Of a stretch of DNA of 64,000 nt, positions 9,875 to 18,597 are shown in pieces. Made by a program: the position numbers and the translations under genes. The stretch spans positions 1 through 64,000 of the forward strand of contig NZ_LZTA01000079.1 of NCBI RefSeq assembly GCF_001665875.1, given 5' to 3'. Source of the stretch: Mycobacterium sp. 852002-40037_SCH5390672. Lineage in GTDB: Bacteria; Actinomycetota; Actinomycetes; Mycobacteriales; Mycobacteriaceae. The first letter of the stretch is position 1, and each line of letters begins with the position of its first letter. The notes under the pieces were generated by a model, which was not told the origin of the DNA, searched no databases, and saw nothing but the letters and a program-made list of their open reading frames with translations.

Positions 9875-10789
9875 CTATTGCTCCATCAGCGCGCCAGCGG
9901 AAAAATTGTGCTCAGGATCACGGCCAGCAAAGTAATCCTGCAGTGTCGAACTCAACTGCGCAGGGTCCCAGGCGTCGCCGTCGGCGCTGAATTTGCGCTC
10001 CACGGTCGGCGCAGCGACCAATGTCACCTGTGGACCGTAGACGATGAACACCTGACCGTTCACCTCGGCGGCCGCCGGGGAGGACAGGAACTCCACCAGA
10101 TTCACCACGTGCTCGGGCGACAACGGGTCGACGCCACCCGCCTCGACCTCCGGTGCGTCGCCGAAGACGTCGGCCGTCATCGCGGTGCGTGCGCGGGGGC
10201 AGATGGCGTTGGCGCACACCCCGTAACGACCCAGCGCCCGTGCGGCCGTCAGGGTGAGCGAAATGATGCCCGCCTTGGCGGCGCCGTAGTTCGCCTGCCC
10301 GACGGGACCGACCAGGCCGGCCTCCGACGCGGTGTTGACGATCCGGCCGAAAATCTGCCCGCCGGCGTTCTTGGCCTTGGAGCGCCAGTAGGTCGCCGCG
10401 TTGCGGGTCAGCAGAAAATGACCGCGCAGGTGCACGGCGATGACCAGATCCCACTCCTCGTCGGACATGTTGAACAGCATCCGGTCCCGGGTGATCCCGG
10501 CGTTGTTGACCACGATGTCGAGGCCACCCAGCGAGTCGGCCTGAGCAACCAGTTCGTCGGCGGTGGCGCGTTCGCTGATGTCGCCCGCCACGGCGATCGC
10601 CTTGGAGCCGGCGGAGTTGATTTCGTCGATGACGTCAGAGGCATCCAACGCCGCGGCGATGTCGTTGACGACGACGGTTGCGCCCTGGCGGGCCAGGCCG
10701 AGCGCCTCGGCGCGCCCCAGGCCCGCGGCCGCACCGGTCACCACCGCGACCTTTCCGGAGAGATCGGTCGCGTTCGTGCTGCTAGTCAA
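9875..10789 (-). CDS. hsd4A: Hsd4A (ChsB1), SDR 3-hydroxyacyl-CoA / 17beta-hydroxysteroid dehydrogenase
   Basis: 304 aa, TTG start at 10789 with an AGAGG ribosome site about ten bases upstream. Classical SDR: TGAAAGLG (18-25) for NAD(P), NNAG (95-98), catalytic Ser155-Tyr168-Lys172, then a C-terminal extension (from about 255). In mycobacteria this enzyme oxidises hydroxy groups during sterol side-chain beta-oxidation and can act on 17-hydroxysteroids. It follows fdxD by 44 bases and is probably co-transcribed with it. Confidence 0.93.
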   Translation of the reverse strand: MTSSTNATDLSGKVAVVTGAAAGLGRAEALGLARQGATVVVNDIAAALDASDVIDEINSAGSKAIAVAGDISERATADELVAQADSLGGLDIVVNNAGITRDRMLFNMSDEEWDLVIAVHLRGHFLLTRNAATYWRSKAKNAGGQIFGRIVNTASEAGLVGPVGQANYGAAKAGIISLTLTAARALGRYGVCANAICPRARTAMTADVFGDAPEVEAGGVDPLSPEHVVNLVEFLSSPAAAEVNGQVFIVYGPQVTLVAAPTVERKFSADGDAWDPAQLSSTLQDYFAGRDPEHNFSAGALMEQ

Positions 10790-10833
10790 TTTATGAATAC
10801 CTCTAGTTTCGAGTTACGCGCTGTGGGCTCGGA

Positions 10834-11025
10834 TTAGTCGCCGCGGGAAAGTGCGGCGCGCGGGCATTCGGCGATTGCCTGCTCGGCCAATTGCTCCTGA
10901 TCGGCGGGGATCGGGTCGAGCTTCACCACGGCGTAATCCTCGTCGTCCAGGTCGAAGATATCTGGGGCAATTCCCAAGCACACTGCGTTACCTTCGCACC
11001 GGTCACGGTCCACGATCACCCGCAC
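10834..11025 (-). CDS. fdxD: FdxD, small 3Fe-4S ferredoxin
   Basis: 63 aa from a GTG at 11025, chosen because AAGGAGG sits five bases upstream and the product starts MRVIVDRDRCEGNAVC as in M. tuberculosis FdxD. A longer reading from 11244 would run through the KstR box and was rejected. Cys10, Cys16 and Cys54 (followed by Pro) give the C-x5-C...CP pattern of [3Fe-4S] ferredoxins. It is a plausible electron donor to CYP125 or CYP142 encoded in the same region; the exact partner is inferred. Confidence 0.92.
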   Translation of the reverse strand: MRVIVDRDRCEGNAVCLGIAPDIFDLDDEDYAVVKLDPIPADQEQLAEQAIAECPRAALSRGD

Positions 11026-11132
11026 AGCACCCTCCTTGAACCTGGCCTTCACCGCAGGACTCGCCTCATCAGTATGTAGGTCCACCATAAGACCCTGACA
11101 CCGCTGGGGAAACGGTCGCTGGATTCCCAGAC

Positions 11133-11146
11133 TAGAACGTGTTACA
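11133..11146. promoter_or_regulatory. KstR operator between fdxD and fadE26
   Basis: TAGAACGTGTTACA, core AACgtGTT, in the 211-base gap between divergent fdxD-hsd4A and fadE26-fadE27-fadD17, so it can control both. Confidence 0.85.
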
Positions 11147-11236
11147 ACCGGGAAGACGAACGGGTAGCCGTTGGTCGAGCAGCGGCCTGTGACGAGGCTT
11201 GTTATCCGAACGTCGTTAATTTGAAGGACGGCTGAA

Positions 11237-12415
11237 ATGCGCATCAGTTACACCCCGGAACAAGAGGAGCTGCGTCGCGAGCTGCGGTCGTACTTCACCA
11301 CCCTGATGACTCCGGAGCGTCGCGAGGCGCTGACCTCGACACAGGGCGAGGTCGGGACGGGCACCGCGTATCGCGACACCGTCGCGCAGATGGGCAAGGA
11401 CGGGTGGCTCACCCTGAACTGGCCCAAGGAGTACGGCGGCCAGGACCGCTCGCCGATGGACTCGCTGATCTTCACCGACGAGGCCGCCATCGCCGGCGTG
11501 CCGGTGCCGTTCCTGACGATCAACAGCGTGGCGCCGACCATCATGGCCTTCGGCACCGAGGAGCAGAAGAAGTTCTTCCTCCCCAAGATCGCGGCCGGCG
11601 AACTGCACTTCTCCATCGGCTACTCCGAGCCCGGCGCCGGCACCGACCTGGCCAGCCTGCGCACCACCGCGGTGCGCGATGGCGACGACTACGTCATCAA
11701 CGGCCAGAAGATGTGGACCAGCCTGATCGCCTATGCGGACTGGGTGTGGCTGGCGGTGCGCACCAACCCCGAGGCCAAGAAGCACCGCGGAATTTCGATG
11801 CTGACGGTGCCGACGACCGCCGAAGGCTTCTCCTGGACGCCGGTGCACACCATGGCCGGTGTGGACACCAGCGCCACCTATTACTCCGATGTGCGTGTGC
11901 CGGTGACCAACCTCGTCGGCGAGGAGAACGGCGGCTGGAAACTGGTGACCAACCAGCTCAACCACGAGCGGGTCGCCCTGGTTTCGCCGCAACCGATCTT
12001 CCTGGCCCTGCGCGAGGTTCGCGAATGGGCGCAAAACACCAAGGACGCCGGTGGGGCCCGGCTGATCGATTCCGAGTGGGTGCAGATCAACCTGGCCCGC
12101 GTGCACGCCAAGGCCGAAGTGCTCAAGCTGATCAACTGGGAGTTGGCCTCGGCGGCAAGTGAAGCCCTGTCGCCCGCCGACGCGTCGGCGGCCAAGGTGT
12201 ACGGCACCGAGCTGGCCACCGAGGCCTACCGGCTGCTGATGGAGGTGCTGGGTACCGCGGCGACGGTGCGCCAGAATTCGCCGGGCTCGAAGCTGGCCGG
12301 CCGGGTCGAGCGGATGCACCGGGCGTGTTTGATCCTGACCTTCGGCGGCGGCACCAACGAAGTGCAGCGCGACATCATCGGCATGGTCGCGCTCGGGCTG
12401 CCCCGGAACCGCTGA
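11237..12415 (+). CDS. fadE26: FadE26 (ChsE4), acyl-CoA dehydrogenase subunit
   Basis: 392 aa. Acyl-CoA dehydrogenase fold: N-terminal helical domain, a beta domain with FSIGYSEPGAGTDLASLRT (FAD/substrate segment), and C-terminal helices ending in GGGTNEVQRDIIGMVALGLPR. In M. tuberculosis FadE26 pairs with FadE27 as a heterotetramer that desaturates sterol side-chain CoA esters. FadE27 is the next gene, 29 bases away, which supports the same pairing here. Confidence 0.95.
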   Translation: MRISYTPEQEELRRELRSYFTTLMTPERREALTSTQGEVGTGTAYRDTVAQMGKDGWLTLNWPKEYGGQDRSPMDSLIFTDEAAIAGVPVPFLTINSVAPTIMAFGTEEQKKFFLPKIAAGELHFSIGYSEPGAGTDLASLRTTAVRDGDDYVINGQKMWTSLIAYADWVWLAVRTNPEAKKHRGISMLTVPTTAEGFSWTPVHTMAGVDTSATYYSDVRVPVTNLVGEENGGWKLVTNQLNHERVALVSPQPIFLALREVREWAQNTKDAGGARLIDSEWVQINLARVHAKAEVLKLINWELASAASEALSPADASAAKVYGTELATEAYRLLMEVLGTAATVRQNSPGSKLAGRVERMHRACLILTFGGGTNEVQRDIIGMVALGLPRNR

Positions 12416-12444
12416 GCCGCTACGTAATAAAAGGACGGACGTTC

Positions 12445-13542
12445 ATGGACTTCACCACAACCGAAGCGGCCCACGACCTCGGCAACCTGGTCGACACCAT
12501 CGTGGACTCGGTATGCACACCCGAACACCATCGTGAGCTCGACGGCCTCGATCAGCGGTTCGACCGCGACCTGTGGCGAAAGCTGATCGACGCCGGCATC
12601 CTGTCCAGCGCATCGGCTTCATCGCTGGGCGGTGACGGCTTCGGTGCGCTCGAGCAGATCGCGATCCTGGTTGCGCTGGGCCACCAGCTGGCCGCGGTGC
12701 CCTACCTGGAGTCGGTGGTGCTGGGCGCCGGAGCGCTGGCCCGATTCGGCTCCGAAGACCTGCAACAGAGCTGGGGCGTGCCCGCGGTCAACGGCGAGAA
12801 GACACTCAGCGTCGCCCTCGACGGCGAGATGGGCGAGGGCCCGGTGCGGGCGGCCAGCGCCGGAGCCGGCTACCGGCTGACCGGAACCCGCACCCAGGTC
12901 GGATTCGGTCCGGTGGCCGACGCATTCCTGGTTCCCGCCGAAACCGATTCCGGTACCGCGGTTTTCCTGGTCGCCACCGACGACCCCGGTGTCACGGTGA
13001 CCGCACTGGAAACCACCGGCCTGGGCAGCGTCGGGCACCTCGCGCTGGAAGGAACCGAAGTGGAGAACAGCCGCAAGGTCGGCGGCGCTGAGGTCTTGAC
13101 GTGGCTCGGCACGCTGGGCACCTTGGGCCGCAGCGCTTTCCAGCTCGGGGTGCTCGAGCGGGGCTTGCAGAAGACGGCCGAATACGCGCGCGAGCGTGAG
13201 CAATTCGATCGCCCGATCGGCAGCTTCCAGGCGGTGTCGCAGCGGCTGGCCGACGGCTACATCGACGTGAAGGGGTTGCGACTCACGCTCACCCAGGCGG
13301 CCTGGCGGGTCTCGGAAGACATTGCGGCCGAGATCGACGTCGCCAGTGCCGCGTTCTGGGCCGCGGACGCCGGTCACCGGGTGGCGCACACCATCGTGCA
13401 CGTGCACGGCGGTGTCGGGGTCGACACCGATCACCCCGCGCATCGCTACTTCCTTGCCGCTAAGGAGATCGAGTTCGCCCTGGGCGGCGCCACCGGACAG
13501 CTGCGCCGCATCGGCCGGGAGCTTGCGGAGACGCCCGCTTAG
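12445..13542 (+). CDS. fadE27: FadE27 (ChsE5), acyl-CoA dehydrogenase partner subunit
   Basis: 365 aa from the ATG at 12445 (MDFTTTEAAHDLG) with AAAAGGA upstream; the frame extends back into fadE26 but that part is not coding. It has the acyl-CoA dehydrogenase fold but is shorter and more divergent than FadE26, as expected for the partner of an alpha2beta2 steroid acyl-CoA dehydrogenase. Ends five bases before fadD17. Confidence 0.94.
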   Translation: MDFTTTEAAHDLGNLVDTIVDSVCTPEHHRELDGLDQRFDRDLWRKLIDAGILSSASASSLGGDGFGALEQIAILVALGHQLAAVPYLESVVLGAGALARFGSEDLQQSWGVPAVNGEKTLSVALDGEMGEGPVRAASAGAGYRLTGTRTQVGFGPVADAFLVPAETDSGTAVFLVATDDPGVTVTALETTGLGSVGHLALEGTEVENSRKVGGAEVLTWLGTLGTLGRSAFQLGVLERGLQKTAEYAREREQFDRPIGSFQAVSQRLADGYIDVKGLRLTLTQAAWRVSEDIAAEIDVASAAFWAADAGHRVAHTIVHVHGGVGVDTDHPAHRYFLAAKEIEFALGGATGQLRRIGRELAETPA

Positions 13543-13547
13543 GTGCA

Positions 13548-15059
13548 ATGGAACTCACCGATGACCTGACGGTAACCAAGCTGCTGGCGCCGCTGACCGA
13601 GATCGACGATCGGGGTATCTACTTCGAGGACTCGTTCACCAGCTGGCGCGATCACCTGCAGCATGGTGCCGCGATCGCCGCGGCGTTGCGTGCGCGGCTC
13701 GACCCCACCCGGCCGCCCCACGTCGGCGTGCTGTTGGAGAACACTCCGTTCTTCTCGGCGATGCTGGTGGCGGCGGGAATGTCGGGGATCGTGCCGGTGG
13801 GACTCAATCCGGTGCGCCGCGGTGAGGCGCTGCAGCGCGACATCGCCCGGGCCGATTGCCAATTGGTGCTGGCCGACTCGAAATCATCTGAGACGCTGGG
13901 TGATATCGAGCATCTGAACGTCGACTCGGCCGAGTGGGCCGACGAGGTTGCCGGGCATCGCGACGCCCAGATCTCTTTTCAGGACGCCTCGCCGGCGGAT
14001 CTGTTCATGTTGATCTTCACGTCGGGCACCAGCGGCGAGCCCAAGGCCGTCAAGTGCAGTCATGGCAAGGTCGCGATCGCCGGCGTGACGATGTCACAGC
14101 GTTTCGGCCTGGGCCGCGACGACGTCTGCTACGTGTCGATGCCGCTGTTCCATTCCAACGCGGTGCTGGTCGGCTGGGCCGTGGCGGCCGCCTGCGAGGG
14201 CTCAATGGCCTTGCGGCGCAAGTTCTCCGCCTCGAACTTCATCGTCGACGTGCGTCGCTACGGCGCCACCTACGCGAATTACGTGGGCAAGCCCCTGTCG
14301 TATGTGCTCGCCACGCCCGAGCGGTCCGACGATGCGGACAACCCGCTGCGAGCGGTGTACGGCAACGAGGGCGTACCCGATGACATCGAGCGGTTCGGCC
14401 GCAGATTCGGGTGCGTCGTGCAGGACGGGTTCGGTTCCACCGAAGGCGGCGTGGCGATCGCGCGCACCCCCGATACACCGGCGGGTTCCCTGGGTCCGCC
14501 TCCCGAGGGAATCGACATCATCGATCCCGAGACGGGTGCGTCATGCCCGCCGGGCGTGGTCGGCGAACTGGTCAACACCGCGGGGCCGGGGCGTTTCGAG
14601 GGTTACTACAACGACGAGGCGGCCGAAGCCGAGCGGATGGCCGGCGGGGTGTACCACAGCGGTGATCTCGCCTACCGCGACGAGGCCGGCTATGCGTATT
14701 TCGCCGGGCGGCTGGGTGATTGGATGCGCGTCGATGGTGAGAACCTCGGTGCGGCCCCGATCGAGCGAGTGTTGCTGCGCCATCCCGACGTCACCGAGGT
14801 CGCGGTATATCCGGTGCCTGACAAGAGAGTCGGCGACCAGGTGATGGCGGCGTTGGTATTGGCGCCGGGCGCCGAGTTCGAGGACGAGAAGTTCCGCGCC
14901 TTCCTCGCCGAGCAACCGGACTTGGGTCCCAAGCAGTGGCCGTCGTACGTGCGGATCAGCGCCGAACTGCCGCGGACCGTGACCTTCAAGGTGCTGAAGC
15001 GACAGTTGGCCGCTCAGGGTGTCGACTGCGACGATCCGGTGTGGAAGATCCACCGCTAG
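13548..15059 (+). CDS. fadD17: FadD17, steroid side-chain acyl-CoA ligase
   Basis: 503 aa, adenylate-forming enzyme. The ATP loop TSGTSGEPK spans residues 158-166, followed by FGSTEGG and the hinge segment GDLAYRDEAGYAYFAGRLGDWMRVDGEN. FadD17 of M. tuberculosis forms CoA thioesters of cholesterol side-chain acids. It is the last gene of the fadE26 operon and its product probably feeds the FadE26-FadE27 dehydrogenase. Confidence 0.93.
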   Translation: MELTDDLTVTKLLAPLTEIDDRGIYFEDSFTSWRDHLQHGAAIAAALRARLDPTRPPHVGVLLENTPFFSAMLVAAGMSGIVPVGLNPVRRGEALQRDIARADCQLVLADSKSSETLGDIEHLNVDSAEWADEVAGHRDAQISFQDASPADLFMLIFTSGTSGEPKAVKCSHGKVAIAGVTMSQRFGLGRDDVCYVSMPLFHSNAVLVGWAVAAACEGSMALRRKFSASNFIVDVRRYGATYANYVGKPLSYVLATPERSDDADNPLRAVYGNEGVPDDIERFGRRFGCVVQDGFGSTEGGVAIARTPDTPAGSLGPPPEGIDIIDPETGASCPPGVVGELVNTAGPGRFEGYYNDEAAEAERMAGGVYHSGDLAYRDEAGYAYFAGRLGDWMRVDGENLGAAPIERVLLRHPDVTEVAVYPVPDKRVGDQVMAALVLAPGAEFEDEKFRAFLAEQPDLGPKQWPSYVRISAELPRTVTFKVLKRQLAAQGVDCDDPVWKIHR

Positions 15060-15118
15060 GGGCCCGGGACGGGCATTGCCGCCGGATGCGGCCGTCCAGG
15101 CAGTAAACTCAGCGCTTG

Positions 15119-15346
15119 ATGAAAATCCGCGAAATGATCGCCGGCTCGATCCTGGCTGTGTCGCTGGGTGGCGCCGCGCTCGGGCTGGGGGCCGGTTTCG
15201 CCGCGGCGGATCCGCCCCCGCAGCCTCCGGTGCCTCCACCACCGCCATTGGTATGGTCACCGCCGACGCCGGATCCCGAACCGTGGGAAGCTCCTCCCCC
15301 GCCCGAGCCAGGGCCGCCGCTTCCGCCGCTCCCGCCGTCAGGCTGA
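15119..15346 (+). CDS. Small secreted proline-rich protein
   Basis: 75 aa from the ATG at 15119 (a TTG precedes it directly). A signal peptide is clear: MKIREMIAGSILAVSLGGAA...GFAAADP with an AxA-type cleavage site near residue 32. The mature part, about 43 residues, is roughly half proline with Pro-Glu and Pro-Trp steps. Such short Pro-rich exported proteins are common in mycobacteria and have no known function. No good ribosome site is visible, and it lies 59 bases after fadD17. Confidence 0.65.
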   Translation: MKIREMIAGSILAVSLGGAALGLGAGFAAADPPPQPPVPPPPPLVWSPPTPDPEPWEAPPPPEPGPPLPPLPPSG

Positions 15347-15419
15347 TGATTTCGCCCGGCACACGTTGCGTTGAGGTGCGCCGGCCGCAATGAACACGCC
15401 GCAAAGACAAGGAGTCGCG

Positions 15420-15488
15420 ATGTTTGATGCGCGAGGTCGCTACCTCGGCGTCGTGGGCGCGCGCGCCTATGGTGAAAGCCGCGCATGA
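15420..15488 (+). CDS. 22-codon leader ORF coupled to the serine hydrolase
   Basis: ATG at 15420 preceded by AAGGAG at an ideal distance encodes MFDARGRYLGVVGARAYGESRA and stops at TGA 15486-15488. Its end overlaps the ATG of the downstream serine hydrolase as ATGA. The hydrolase itself lacks a strong ribosome site, so the leader may serve to deliver ribosomes to it. There are no runs of a single amino acid or rare codons that would suggest an attenuator. Confidence 0.5.
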   Translation: MFDARGRYLGVVGARAYGESRA

Positions 15489-16198
15489 CTGCGCGGCCTC
15501 TCGAGCTCGCGCTGGAGGCGAGCTTTGAGCAGATTTCCGCGGCGGTGCCCGCGAACGTCGGCATCGCGATCGCCCGGCCGGACAGAACATTTTCTCTGGG
15601 CAGCTGGTGGTCTGGAGTGGCATGGTCGACGATCAAAGTGCCCATGGCGATAGCCGCACTGCGCAACGATTGGCTGGGCGCCCGCGATTTGGTCGTGAAA
15701 GCCATCACCGAATCCGACAATCGCGCTTCCGAACAGTTGTGGTCGCAACTGGGCGAGCCGATGGACGCGGCCCGGCGGGTTCAGGTCGTTGTGGCCGAAG
15801 GCGGTGACACCGCGACCGTGGTCGAATCACGCCGACTTCGCCGTGGTTTCACCGCTTTCGGCCAAACCCAGTGGAGCCTGCAGCGTCAAGCACGGTTCGC
15901 CGCGGAGTTGTCGACAATCCCCGACGCCGTCGAAGTGATCGACCTGATGCAACGGCTGGTTACCGGCGACCAGTGGGGGCTGGCCGCCAAAGGCCTTGCC
16001 GCGAAGGGCGGTTGGGGGCCGGGAGTACACGGTGAGTACCTGGTCCGGCAATTCGGCATCGTCCCCACCCCATCCGGCCAGTGGGGCGTGGCACTGGCGG
16101 CGGACGCCGAGGACGGCGCGTTCGAAACGGGCGTCGACGTGGTCAACACGATGACGGACTGGCTGCTGAGCCGGCTGCCGAGCCTAGCCCGTTATTGA
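15485..16198 (+). CDS. Class A beta-lactamase-fold serine hydrolase
   Basis: 237 aa. The three active-site motifs of the penicillin-binding fold are present in order: S48-T-I-K51 (SxxK), S77-D-N79 (SDN) and K174-G-G176 (KTG box, here KGG). I see no signal peptide or lipobox, so it may be cytoplasmic, which would be odd for a true beta-lactamase. Possibly an esterase or amidase of this fold. It overlaps the convergent ilvX gene by 15 bases. It has no known role in sterol breakdown; it sits where M. tuberculosis has PE_PGRS genes. Confidence 0.8.
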   Translation: MTARPLELALEASFEQISAAVPANVGIAIARPDRTFSLGSWWSGVAWSTIKVPMAIAALRNDWLGARDLVVKAITESDNRASEQLWSQLGEPMDAARRVQVVVAEGGDTATVVESRRLRRGFTAFGQTQWSLQRQARFAAELSTIPDAVEVIDLMQRLVTGDQWGLAAKGLAAKGGWGPGVHGEYLVRQFGIVPTPSGQWGVALAADAEDGAFETGVDVVNTMTDWLLSRLPSLARY

Positions 16199-17734
16199 CG
16201 GCACTACGGCGTCGATCAGATGCGGCCCGGGTTCGGCGAAGGCGGCGCGCAGCGCATCGGCCAATTCCTCAGCCGTGGTGACGCGCCGGGCGGGCACTCC
16301 CATGCCCTCGCTGATCTTCACGAAATCCATTGTGGGGTCAGATAAGTCGAGTAGGGATAGCGCTTCGGGGCCGGCCGCCGACCCGGCGCCGACGCGTTGC
16401 AGCTCAATCCGCAGGATGTCGTAGGCGCTGTTGTTGTATAGCACGGTGGTCACGTTGAGGTTTTCCCGGGCCTGGGTCCACAGTCCCGAGATCGTGTACA
16501 TCGCCGAGCCATCGGATTCCAGACACAGCACCGGACGCTTCGGGGCGGCCACCGCGGCGCCGACCGCCGCCGGGATGCCGTAGCCGATCGCACCACCGGT
16601 CAGGGTCAGCCAGTCGTGCGCCGGCGCCCCGGCGGTCGCCTGCGCCAGTAGCAGGCCCGAGGTGTTCGACTCGTCGACCACGATTGCCCCTTCGGGCAGC
16701 AGCGCCCCGATCACGTCGGCGGCCGACGCGGACGTCAGCGCGCCCCTCGGCAGTTGGGGACGCGATGCCGCCGCGACAGGCGCCTCGGTGCCGGGCGCCA
16801 CCTGATCGGCCAACGCGGTCAAAGCCTCTGCCGCACCGCTGTATTCGGCGAGCACGTGCACCTCGCAGCCGGCCGGTACCAGATCGCTGGGCATACCGGG
16901 GTAGGCGAAGAACGACACCGGCGCCTTGGCGCCCGCCAGCACCAGATGCTTGGCGCCCTCCAGCTGGGCCGTGGCCGCTTCGGCGAAATAGGCGAGGCGG
17001 TCCACCGCGGGGACGCCCGCGCCGCGTTCCAGCCGGGCGGGGAAGGTCTCACACAGCACACGCGCACCCGTCGCCGCCGCGATGCGGGTGGCCGCCGCCA
17101 GGCCGGCATGGCGGGTGGCATCGCCGCCCACCATGATCACCGTCGGCTCGCCGGAGCGAAGCACCTCGAGCACCTCTGGGGCCAGCAGCGGATCTGCGCC
17201 GGCCGGCTGCGCGTCCAGGTTGGAGAACAGCTGAGCGCCGTCGGACCAGGACACATCTGCGGGCAGGATCAGAGTCGAAATCTGCGAACCCCATCGGCTG
17301 GCCGCGATGCCCTCGACGGCATCGGCCGAAACCTGGGAGGCGTCACTGGTTCGGCGCACCCATCCCGAAACGCTGCCGGCGAGCGCGTCGATGTCGGATT
17401 CCAGTGGGGCGTCGTACTTTTTGTGATACGTGGCGTGATCACCGACGACCACCACCACCGGCACCCGCGCGCGACGCGCGTTGTGCAGGTTGGCCAGGCC
17501 GTTACCCAGTCCGGGACCCAAGTGCAGCAGCACGGCGGCCGGGCGATCGGCGATGCGGGCATAACCGTCGGCCGCGCCCGTGGCGACCCCTTCGAACAAC
17601 GCCAGCACGCCGCGCATCCGCGGGACAGCGTCCAGCGCCGAAACGAAGTGCATCTCCGACGTGCCCGGGTTGGCGAAACACACGTCGACCCCGCCGTCGA
17701 CCAGGGTGTTGATCAGGGCCTGGGCACCGTTCAC
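16184..17734 (-). CDS. ilvX: IlvX, thiamine-diphosphate enzyme of the acetolactate synthase family
   Basis: 516 aa, GTG start overlapping the preceding stop as GTGA. N-terminal Pyr domain with the ThDP-activating Glu48 in LFEGVATGAADGYAR, central domain, and C-terminal PP domain with ESDGSAMYT followed ~25 residues later by NN (the ThDP-Mg motif with S in place of the first G). Matches M. tuberculosis IlvX (Rv3509c, 515 aa). Real substrate unknown; the usual acetolactate synthase regulatory subunit is not encoded here, so a benzoylformate- or oxalyl-type decarboxylase activity is equally possible. Confidence 0.88.
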   Translation of the reverse strand: MNGAQALINTLVDGGVDVCFANPGTSEMHFVSALDAVPRMRGVLALFEGVATGAADGYARIADRPAAVLLHLGPGLGNGLANLHNARRARVPVVVVVGDHATYHKKYDAPLESDIDALAGSVSGWVRRTSDASQVSADAVEGIAASRWGSQISTLILPADVSWSDGAQLFSNLDAQPAGADPLLAPEVLEVLRSGEPTVIMVGGDATRHAGLAAATRIAAATGARVLCETFPARLERGAGVPAVDRLAYFAEAATAQLEGAKHLVLAGAKAPVSFFAYPGMPSDLVPAGCEVHVLAEYSGAAEALTALADQVAPGTEAPVAAASRPQLPRGALTSASAADVIGALLPEGAIVVDESNTSGLLLAQATAGAPAHDWLTLTGGAIGYGIPAAVGAAVAAPKRPVLCLESDGSAMYTISGLWTQARENLNVTTVLYNNSAYDILRIELQRVGAGSAAGPEALSLLDLSDPTMDFVKISEGMGVPARRVTTAEELADALRAAFAEPGPHLIDAVVPSITG

Positions 17735-18558
17735 TTATCTGCCTCCAGTCTGAAAACTCGTTCGGCATTGCCGCGCATGAAGTCTCGGCGAGCCTCGTCG
17801 GACAGCCCGAGTTCGTCCAGACCCGCCAACGCGTGCTCGTGGGTGATCATCGGATAATTGGTGCCGAACAACACCTTTCGTCGCCCGGTACCGGTCTTCA
17901 TGAATCTGACGAGTTCGTCCGGGAACCGCTTGATCGTGTACGCCGAGGTGTCGATGTAGACGTTTTCGTGCTTGCGGGCCACCGCGACCATCTCCTCGGT
18001 CCACGGGTAACCGACGTGGCCGCAAACGATCACCAGCTCCGGGAAATCGAGCGCCACCTGGTCGATGTAGGGAATCGGGCGGCCGGTCTCCGACGGACGT
18101 AACGGGCCGGTATGGCCGACTTGGGTGCAGAACGGCACACCGGATTCCACGCACTGGGCGAACAGCGGATAGTAGCGGCGATCGGTGGGCGGGGCATCCC
18201 ACAACCACGGCACCACCCGCAGGCCGACGAATCCCCCATCGGCTATCCGGCGCCGCAACTCCCGTACCGCTTCCATCGGGCGGTCCAGGTCGACGGTGGC
18301 CAGGCCGACGAACCGGTTCGGATGCGCGGCAATCCATTGCGCCACCTCGTCATTGGAGATCAGGTCCTGCCCGCCCGGCCCGCGCCAGGCGCTGAGTACA
18401 CCCAATTCGACGCCAGCGGCGTCCATCGACGTCAGAGTCGCCTCGATCGGGATGTCGGTGTCGGGGATCGACCCGCCCGTCCACCGCCGCAGGGATGCCA
18501 GCATGTCGCTGCGCAGGAACCGCGCAGTCGGATGCTGCATCCAGGCATCGATCGTCAT
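17731..18558 (-). CDS. Amidohydrolase-2 family metal-dependent hydrolase
   Basis: 275 aa, homologue of Rv3510c by sequence and order. TIM-barrel amidohydrolase (ACMSD-like) with later motifs VIVCGHVGYPW and NVYIDTSAY and a C-terminal GTNYPM segment. The N-terminal metal-binding HxH is not visible: the protein begins MTIDAWMQHPTARF with D-A-W-x-x-H instead. It could be a decarboxylase or lactonase with altered metal binding. Coupled to ilvX by a 4-base overlap, so both products may act on one substrate. Confidence 0.82.
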   Translation of the reverse strand: MTIDAWMQHPTARFLRSDMLASLRRWTGGSIPDTDIPIEATLTSMDAAGVELGVLSAWRGPGGQDLISNDEVAQWIAAHPNRFVGLATVDLDRPMEAVRELRRRIADGGFVGLRVVPWLWDAPPTDRRYYPLFAQCVESGVPFCTQVGHTGPLRPSETGRPIPYIDQVALDFPELVIVCGHVGYPWTEEMVAVARKHENVYIDTSAYTIKRFPDELVRFMKTGTGRRKVLFGTNYPMITHEHALAGLDELGLSDEARRDFMRGNAERVFRLEADK

Positions 18559-18597
18559 GCGAGTCGACTCTAGACCGAGGCCGGCGGCGCTCCGAGC

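Noticed and set aside
10834..11244. 136-aa version of fdxD starting at 11244
   Set aside because: The upstream part contains the KstR operator and overlaps the fadE26 start; the GTG at 11025 has a strong ribosome site and fits the family length.
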